Positions 4,546 to 9,338 of a stretch of 9,338 bases of DNA are shown one piece after another (positions within the stretch are counted from its first letter, which is position 1; every line of letters begins with the position of its first letter). Source of the DNA: JAAZNO01 sp012798275. Lineage in GTDB: Bacteria > Chloroflexota > Anaerolineae > B4-G1 > SLSP01. The translations under genes were made by a program, and so were the position numbers. The stretch lies in contig DAOPQD010000112.1 of NCBI GenBank assembly GCA_035347995.1, forward strand, positions 1 to 9,338, in the 5' to 3' direction. The notes beneath the pieces are model-generated. The model did not search any database. It saw nothing but the letters and a program-made list of their open reading frames with translations, and was not told where the DNA came from.

Positions 4546-6951
4546 ATGCGTTACGGCTATTTCGATGATGAGGCGCGCGAGTATGTGATCACCGACCCTC
4601 AGACGCCGGTGAAGTGGATCAACTACATCGGGACGCTGGCTTTCGGCGGCTTTGTGGATCATACCGGCGGCGTGGTGTTGTGCAAGGGCGATCCGGCGCT
4701 CAACCGCATCACCAAATACATCGCGCAGCTGCCCGACGCCGACTTCAAAGGTGCGACGCTCTACCTGCGCTTCCCCGAAGGCGCGGGCTATCGGGTGTTC
4801 TCTCCCTTCTATACGCCGACGCTCGACCCCTATGCGGTCTTCACCTGTCGCGTGGGGCTGGGCTACAATCGCATTATTTCCGAGATGTACGGCATTCGCA
4901 CGGAGGCCACTCTCTTTGTGCCGGAAGGCGGGACGCAGGAACTGCGCCTGGTGCGCGTGACCAACCTGCGCGCTACTCCCGTGGTGCTGGATGCCATTCC
5001 CGTGGTGGAATACACCCATCCCGACGCGCTGAAACAGCTCACCAACGCCGATTGGGTGCCGCAGACGATGGTCAGTCGGGTGATTGACGAGGGGGACGGC
5101 TTCAAGACGCTGTTGCAGTACCCCTTCATGACCCGCGATTTCAGGGTGAATTATTTCACGGCGAGCCTGCCGGTCGCGTCCTTCGAGTCCGACCGGGCGC
5201 GATTCCTGGGGCGCTATGGGACATGGGCAGCGCCCAAGGCGTTGCAGCAGCCTGCCTTGAGCAATTACGAGGCCCGGCGCGGCGACAATATCGGCGCGTT
5301 GTTGCTGGCGTTGGGCGAGCTGGCGCCTGGGGAAACGCGCACCTTCGTCACGCAGCTGGGGCAGGCGGCGAGTTTTGAGGCAGCCCGACCCGACATTGCC
5401 CGCTACCGGGATCCCGCCGCCGCCGAAGCGGCGGTGGCTGCGTTGGCGCGTTTCTGGGACGGCTACCTGAGCCATGTGCAGGTGGCGACCCCCAGCGCGG
5501 CGATGAATGCCATGCTCAACATCCACAACCCGCGGCAAGTCTTCGTCACCCTCAATTGGTCGCGGTATCTCTCGCTCTACCAGCTGGGCTTGGGCTCGCG
5601 GGGCATTGGCTTCCGCGACACGTCGCAGGACGTGATGGGAGCGGTGGTCAACGCGCCGGAGCGGGTGCGGGATTTGCTGGAGCAGCTCTTCCAGGTGCAA
5701 CTGCGGGATGGCTCGGCGATGCATCAGTTCAATCCGCTGACGATGATGGCCAGCCGCGGCGACGCCGAAGAGATGGAAGATCGCCCCAAGTTCTACGGTG
5801 ACGATCACCTGTGGATCGTGCTGGCGGTGACGGCGTACCTCAAGGAGACGGGGGACCTGGCCTTTCTGGATCAGGCGATGCCGTTTTACGAGAAGGATAA
5901 AGCCGGCGCGCCGCTCGAAAGTGCGACGGTCTGGGAGCACTTGCTCCGCGCGGTGGCCTTCACCCGCACGCACGTGGGCGCGCATGGCTTGCCGCTGCTG
6001 GGTTTCGCGGATTGGAATGACACGGTGAACCTTCGTGCGGGCGCCGAGTCGCTGTTCAACGCCAATCTCTACGGCAAGGCGCTGCTGGAACTGCACGCCC
6101 TGGCGCGCTTCCTGGGCCGGGCGGAGATGGCAGCGCTGTTCCTGCAGCACTACGCGGAGATGCGGGAGCGCGTCAACGCCTGTGCGTGGGATGGCGCGTG
6201 GTACGTCCGTTATTTCGACGTGGATGGGACGCCGCTCGGCTCGCACGTCAACGCGCAGGGGCAGATTTACGCCAACGGTCAGAGCTGGCCCGTGATTTCG
6301 GGGTTTGCGCCGGCCGACCGGGCGCGGATGGCGCTGGACGCCGTCTATGAGCGCCTCAACACCGTCAATGGGATCAAACTCAGCGCGCCGGGGTTCGACG
6401 GCTTCGACCCGGACAAGGGTGGGGTGACGACCTATCCGCCGGGCGCCAAAGAAAACGGCGGCATTTTCCTGCACGCCAACCCGTGGGTGATTATCGCCGA
6501 GACCTTGATCGGGCGCGGCGATCGGGCGTTCACCTACTACGAGCAGATCAACCCCGCCGCCAGGAATGACCGCATCGAGGTCTATGAAAGCGAGCCGTAT
6601 GTCTATCCGCAGAACATCCTGGGGGATGAACATCCGCAGTTCGGCCTGGCGCGGAATGGCTGGCTGACGGGGACGGCATCGTGGATGTATCAGGCGGGTG
6701 TGCAATACATCCTGGGCGTGCGACCGACGTACACCGGCTTGGAGATCGAGCCGTGCATCCCCGCTGCGTGGGCAGGCTTTCGGGTGCGGCGCGTGTTCCG
6801 TGGCGCGACCTATGAGCTCGAAGTGCGCAATCCCCGCCATGTCTGTGGGGGTGTGCGGTCGGTGCTGGTGGATGGCGCGCCGCTGGCCGGGCGCGTGATC
6901 CCCATCTTTGCGGATGGACGCACGCATGGTGTGGAAGTGGAATTGGGGTAA
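4546..6951 (+). CDS. GH94 inverting disaccharide phosphorylase, substrate unassigned
   Basis: The 801-residue protein is a paralogue of the upstream cellobiose phosphorylase, sharing MRYGYFDDEAREYVIT, WINYIG and the barrel motifs. The catalytic machinery is intact: GFADWND with the general acid at Asp492, GFRDTSQD, His643 in FLHANPW, and Thr708-Gly709 in LTGTASW. It should therefore release a sugar 1-phosphate by inverting phosphorolysis. The acceptor side differs: the Glu649 position is Gly626, Tyr657 is Ala634, the Cys after DWND is Thr493, and the loop after it is shorter. Its length and C-terminal end (FRGATYELEVRNPRHV) recall N,N'-diacetylchitobiose phosphorylase. Laminaribiose, cellobionate or another beta-glucoside is equally possible. 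The start is ATG 4546 with GGAGG 9 bp upstream; a longer frame from GTG 4468 would translate the repeats. There is no signal peptide. It probably shares a transcript with the next gene. Confidence 0.9.
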   Translation: MRYGYFDDEAREYVITDPQTPVKWINYIGTLAFGGFVDHTGGVVLCKGDPALNRITKYIAQLPDADFKGATLYLRFPEGAGYRVFSPFYTPTLDPYAVFTCRVGLGYNRIISEMYGIRTEATLFVPEGGTQELRLVRVTNLRATPVVLDAIPVVEYTHPDALKQLTNADWVPQTMVSRVIDEGDGFKTLLQYPFMTRDFRVNYFTASLPVASFESDRARFLGRYGTWAAPKALQQPALSNYEARRGDNIGALLLALGELAPGETRTFVTQLGQAASFEAARPDIARYRDPAAAEAAVAALARFWDGYLSHVQVATPSAAMNAMLNIHNPRQVFVTLNWSRYLSLYQLGLGSRGIGFRDTSQDVMGAVVNAPERVRDLLEQLFQVQLRDGSAMHQFNPLTMMASRGDAEEMEDRPKFYGDDHLWIVLAVTAYLKETGDLAFLDQAMPFYEKDKAGAPLESATVWEHLLRAVAFTRTHVGAHGLPLLGFADWNDTVNLRAGAESLFNANLYGKALLELHALARFLGRAEMAALFLQHYAEMRERVNACAWDGAWYVRYFDVDGTPLGSHVNAQGQIYANGQSWPVISGFAPADRARMALDAVYERLNTVNGIKLSAPGFDGFDPDKGGVTTYPPGAKENGGIFLHANPWVIIAETLIGRGDRAFTYYEQINPAARNDRIEVYESEPYVYPQNILGDEHPQFGLARNGWLTGTASWMYQAGVQYILGVRPTYTGLEIEPCIPAAWAGFRVRRVFRGATYELEVRNPRHVCGGVRSVLVDGAPLAGRVIPIFADGRTHGVEVELG

Positions 6952-6995
6952 CGTGCCTTTGAGGCGCGCGGATATCGCTCGGTGAAGGAGGGCAG

Positions 6996-8180
6996 ATGGC
7001 AGAGCTTGTATTTTCACTTATGACATCAGATGTGCCAAATGCCACGATCGAGGCGCTGATGCTGGAGTTTCGGGCGCGAACGGGGACGCAGGTACAGCTG
7101 CAGCCTCTTTCGTGGGACATGGCGTGGAACGAGATGGTCAAGATCGCGATCTATCACAACGGCCCGGATGTTTCGGAAATTGGGGCGACGTGGATGAGCG
7201 ACCTGGCCGGCATGGGAAGCATTCGTCCCCTCACGACGCTGGAGTTACGCACGCTGGGTCCGCTTGAGGACTTCATCCCGGCGATGTGGCAGAGCGTGAG
7301 TCTCCCCAATTCCGGCGACATTTGGGGCATCCCCTGGATGATGGACACGCGCTTGCTGTTTTATCGGCGAGACCTGCTGGCGCGGGCAGGCATTGATGAA
7401 GCGGAAGCGTTCGTCAGTTTTGAATCGCTGGAGACGACGCTGCGTCGCCTGCAGGAAGTCGGTGTGGAAATCCCCTGGGTGGTGCCAACCCGTCGCAACT
7501 GGATCACCCTGCACAACCTGGCGACGTGGGTGTGGGCGCACGGCGGCGATTTCGTCAGCGCGGATGGCAAGACGTTGTTGGTCAACACGCCGGAGGCCCG
7601 CGCCGGATTTCGGGGCTATTTTGGCCTGGGGCGATTCATGCCGCCGCAGGTTCATCACCTCACCACCTTCGAGGCGGACGATTGTTTCGGCCAGGGACGG
7701 GCGGCGGTGACACTTTCGGGCATGTGGCTGTGGCAGAATTCCTATCTGACGCCGGAGCTGCGCGCTCACATCGGCATGGTGCTGCCGCCGGGCATCCCTT
7801 ACGTCGGCGGCTCGTATCTGGTCGTGTGGGAGTACACCCACAATGTGCGCGATGCCCTCAAGCTCGTCCGCTTTTTGACCGATGCGCGCGTAATGCAGCG
7901 GTACGCGCTGGAGATGGGCAAATTGCCGGCGCGTTTCTCCGCGCTTTCGGAGACGCCCGTGCCTTTCAACATGTCGGTTGAGACGTTGGTGCGCCGGTTG
8001 GGGGAAGGCCGGTCCCTGCATGGGGTGCCGCTATGGGGGATGATCGAGGATCGGCTGGCGAACACGCTCCGCGACATCTGGCATGACGTGCTCGAATCGC
8101 CGGAAGCGGACATCGAAGCGATTATGGAGCGCCATTTGCAGGTGCTGACGCGGGGACTGGAATTGACGTTGCGCGGGTGA
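6996..8180 (+). CDS. Family 1 solute-binding protein homologue lacking a signal peptide (predicted cytoplasmic)
   Basis: The 394-residue protein has the fold of ABC sugar-binding proteins (SBP_bac_1, MalE-like). The first strand is at 3-9. GPDVSEIGATW (56-66) and DIWGIPWMMDTRLLFYRRD (108-126) are typical lobe and hinge segments. FGQGRAAVTLSGMWLW (231-246) is followed by the C-terminal lobe with VGGSYLVVWE. Aromatic residues (Trp110, Trp114, Trp178, Trp180, Trp244, Trp246) suit carbohydrate stacking. The unusual point is the N-terminus: MAELVFSLMTS enters the mature fold at once, with no basic-hydrophobic leader and no lipobox cysteine. AGGAGG (6986-6991) fixes ATG 6996. The upstream frame closes at TGA 6960 and offers no alternative start. 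It follows the second GH94 gene by 44 bp, so co-transcription is likely. No permease or ATPase is nearby. I infer an intracellular sugar sensor or carrier, not a transporter subunit. Confidence 0.85.
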   Translation: MAELVFSLMTSDVPNATIEALMLEFRARTGTQVQLQPLSWDMAWNEMVKIAIYHNGPDVSEIGATWMSDLAGMGSIRPLTTLELRTLGPLEDFIPAMWQSVSLPNSGDIWGIPWMMDTRLLFYRRDLLARAGIDEAEAFVSFESLETTLRRLQEVGVEIPWVVPTRRNWITLHNLATWVWAHGGDFVSADGKTLLVNTPEARAGFRGYFGLGRFMPPQVHHLTTFEADDCFGQGRAAVTLSGMWLWQNSYLTPELRAHIGMVLPPGIPYVGGSYLVVWEYTHNVRDALKLVRFLTDARVMQRYALEMGKLPARFSALSETPVPFNMSVETLVRRLGEGRSLHGVPLWGMIEDRLANTLRDIWHDVLESPEADIEAIMERHLQVLTRGLELTLRG

Positions 8181-8296
8181 GCGGCGCGCTATGGGACCAG
8201 GGATAATACCTCTGCCAGGATCGCTCACCCCTTGATCTGTGACGGCCCGGCCCCTCGGCGCGGCGTCGTTCCCGGCAGCGTGTTGCGCGCCTGACC

Positions 8297-9088
8297 TCAG
8301 GTCGGCGATTGCTCCGCGAGCGCTGTGATGGCGTTGTGAAGCGCGATCACTGCCGCCGAGTGCACTTCGAGCAGATCATGTGTCTCCGTATCCACCCAGA
8401 AACGCGCGGTGAGGGTGATCATCGCGTACCCCGGTTGTTCTGCCCAGACCGTAGGCGGCGGCGCCTGCAGCACCCCTGGCACATGTTGCAGAGCATCGCG
8501 CAGCGCCCTCAAGGCGAGCTCCACATCCTGCCCCGCGCTCAATTTGAGCGTCACTGTGCGTTGTCGTTCCCGGCTGCGGCTGAAGTTGGTGATCGGGTTC
8601 TCGAAGATGGTGATGTTGGGCACGATGACGAGTTCGCCGCCTGCGGTCTTGATGGCGGTATCCCGCGGGTTGATTTCCAGGATCTGGCCGGTGAACCCCC
8701 CGGCGTTCACGGTGTCGTTCACGGCGAAGGGTTTGCGGAACAGCAACAGCACCCCCGCGACGAAATTGCGGGTGATGTCTTGCAGCGCGAAGCCGATGGT
8801 AAGCCCGGTGATGCCCAATCCGGCGATGAAGCCGGTGATGTTGAAGTGGACCTGCTCCAGCGCGATGAGGCTGCCACCGATGCGCACCGTCCAACGTGTG
8901 AGCCGGGCCAGCAGCTGTGGCAATCCCTGGGGGTCCATCCGCTTGCTTAGCATTTCATGCACGGCGCGCTCGGCAGGAGCGGCTAGCAGCCATGCCGCGC
9001 CAAAGGTGATCAGGGCGACAATCAGGCGCGGAACGAATTGTAGCATTTGAAGCAGCAGCTGTTGGGTCAGCTGATCTAGAGTCCCCAT
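8297..9088 (-). CDS. mscS: MscS-family small-conductance mechanosensitive channel
   Basis: The 263-residue inner-membrane protein should form a tension-gated heptameric pore that releases solutes on hypo-osmotic shock. There are three predicted membrane segments: about 18-38, 62-80 and 85-117. The last is the pore helix, with the MscS signature GITGLTIGFALQDITRNFVAGVLLLFRKPF. The cytoplasmic beta domain follows (GFTGQILEINPRDTAIKT, then GELVIVPN and ENPITNF at 151-169), then the alpha/beta vestibule. It is slightly shorter than E. coli MscS (286 residues). The ATG at 9088-9086 is chosen because GGAGG lies 8 bp upstream; the 35 extra residues of the longer frame would come from the repeat-derived leader. 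It converges on the binding-protein gene across a 116-bp gap with no T-tract terminator, and has no obvious functional tie to the phosphorylases. Confidence 0.92.
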   Translation of the reverse strand: MGTLDQLTQQLLLQMLQFVPRLIVALITFGAAWLLAAPAERAVHEMLSKRMDPQGLPQLLARLTRWTVRIGGSLIALEQVHFNITGFIAGLGITGLTIGFALQDITRNFVAGVLLLFRKPFAVNDTVNAGGFTGQILEINPRDTAIKTAGGELVIVPNITIFENPITNFSRSRERQRTVTLKLSAGQDVELALRALRDALQHVPGVLQAPPPTVWAEQPGYAMITLTARFWVDTETHDLLEVHSAAVIALHNAITALAEQSPT

Positions 9089-9096
9089 CTGATGTT

Positions 9097-9177
9097 CCTC
9101 CGTATAAAATAGTCTCTGAAAATAGAGAGCAGTGAGCCGTGAGTCGAGAATAGTCACAGCCTCTGCGCACGAGTTAC
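9097..9177 (-). repeat. Shared leader module, copy B (mscS leader)
   Basis: This is the most complete copy. On the minus strand it runs from GTAACTCG through heptamer words (GACTCAC, GGCTCAC) and TCTCTATTTTC to ACTATTTTATAC and the GGAGG that serves mscS. Copy C upstream of the second GH94 matches its outer parts, and copy A matches its inner 23 bases with one change. I see no separate sigma70 promoter in it. Confidence 0.65.
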
Positions 9178-9194
9178 GGCTGACCACTCGCATG

Positions 9195-9338
9195 GTAACT
9201 GTTTAGCCCCTGACTAAAAAACGCAAGATTTTATTGCTACCGTTGAAGATTGAGAATCAATCTTTGCTCACTATCCCCTTCCCCCCCGCACACGCGGGGG
9301 GAAGGGGAACTTTTTTTTGTGGGATTTTGCAGGCGGGC
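9195..9338 (-). repeat. MITE-like structured intergenic repeat, copy 2 (truncated by window end)
   Basis: This is the inverted counterpart of 1538-1687. Both share CAGTTAC at the gene-proximal end, the dyad GATTGA/TCAATC, the C-rich/G-rich hairpin, the 8-base A or T run, and the GCAGGCGGGC arm at the window edge. Differences are a 7-bp gap, which removes one G-tract, and scattered substitutions. The second half of the outer hairpin would lie beyond the window. It sits 106 bp upstream of the mscS start. Confidence 0.75.
9275..9318 (+). terminator. Terminator-shaped hairpin inside repeat copy 2 (plus strand)
   Basis: CCCCTTCCCCCC pairs with GGGGGGAAGGGG (arms about 9275-9289 and 9294-9307, one bulged C). 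It is followed by AAC and eight T residues (9311-9318). On the plus strand this would stop transcripts coming from the left, including any that read antisense through mscS. It is the equivalent of the hairpin in copy 1. Confidence 0.4.

Noticed and set aside
4507..7017. Long minus-strand open frame (836 codons) opposite the second GH94 gene
   Set aside because: Same shadow effect: low-complexity composition and no domain, while the sense frame has all catalytic motifs.
9089..9193. 35-residue N-terminal extension of MscS
   Set aside because: The extra codons come from the shared leader module. ATG 9088 has GGAGG at proper spacing and leads straight into the channel.
1538..9338. Composite transposon formed by the two inverted repeat copies
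   Set aside because: No transposase, the copies are only about 80 percent alike, and they look like dispersed intergenic repeats. I kept only the inverted pair itself as a finding.

Overview
This is a GC-rich bacterial window built around beta-glucan disaccharide metabolism. It encodes a tRNA-Gly(CCC), a LacI-family regulator with a CelR/CebR-type operator, a cellobiose phosphorylase (GH94), a second divergent GH94 phosphorylase, a sugar-binding protein with no export signal, and, on the other strand, an MscS-type mechanosensitive channel. Shine-Dalgarno sites are near-perfect (AGGAGG or GGAGG), the two promoters at the left end are strong sigma70 type, and the tRNA gene does not encode CCA. 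The intergenic DNA is full of degenerate 7- and 8-bp tandem words and GC-rich hairpins. This style, with a cytoplasmic solute-binding-protein homologue next to GH94 enzymes, makes me think of Chloroflexota (Anaerolineae/Chloroflexia type). That placement is inference from style, not proof.

Layout. Positions 1-163 hold a compact tRNA unit of promoter, tRNA-Gly and terminator. Positions 196-1343 hold the regulator, whose start site is overlapped by the perfect palindrome GGGAGCGCTCCC. Positions 1344-1763 are a 420-bp gap carrying a structured, MITE-like repeat with nested hairpins and a G-quadruplex-type run. Positions 1764-8180 carry three same-strand genes: cellobiose phosphorylase, then a 310-bp repeat-rich gap, then the second GH94, then 44 bp later the leaderless binding protein. 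The mscS gene (9088-8297, minus strand) converges on them. Upstream of mscS lies a second, inverted copy of the element found upstream of the cellobiose phosphorylase, running off the window end.

How the genes may work together. The regulator probably senses cellobiose, because its operator is the CelR box, and it represses itself. Imported cellobiose is split by phosphate into glucose 1-phosphate and glucose, which saves ATP. The second phosphorylase probably handles a different disaccharide: the acceptor-site glutamate of cellobiose phosphorylases is glycine in it. The binding-protein homologue has the complete sugar-binding fold but starts directly at its first strand. It should therefore stay in the cytoplasm and could be an intracellular sugar sensor or carrier rather than a transporter subunit. 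No permease or ATPase gene is present here.

The most unusual features are this cytoplasmic binding protein, the altered GH94 acceptor site, and a set of mosaic leader modules shared by the regions upstream of unrelated genes.
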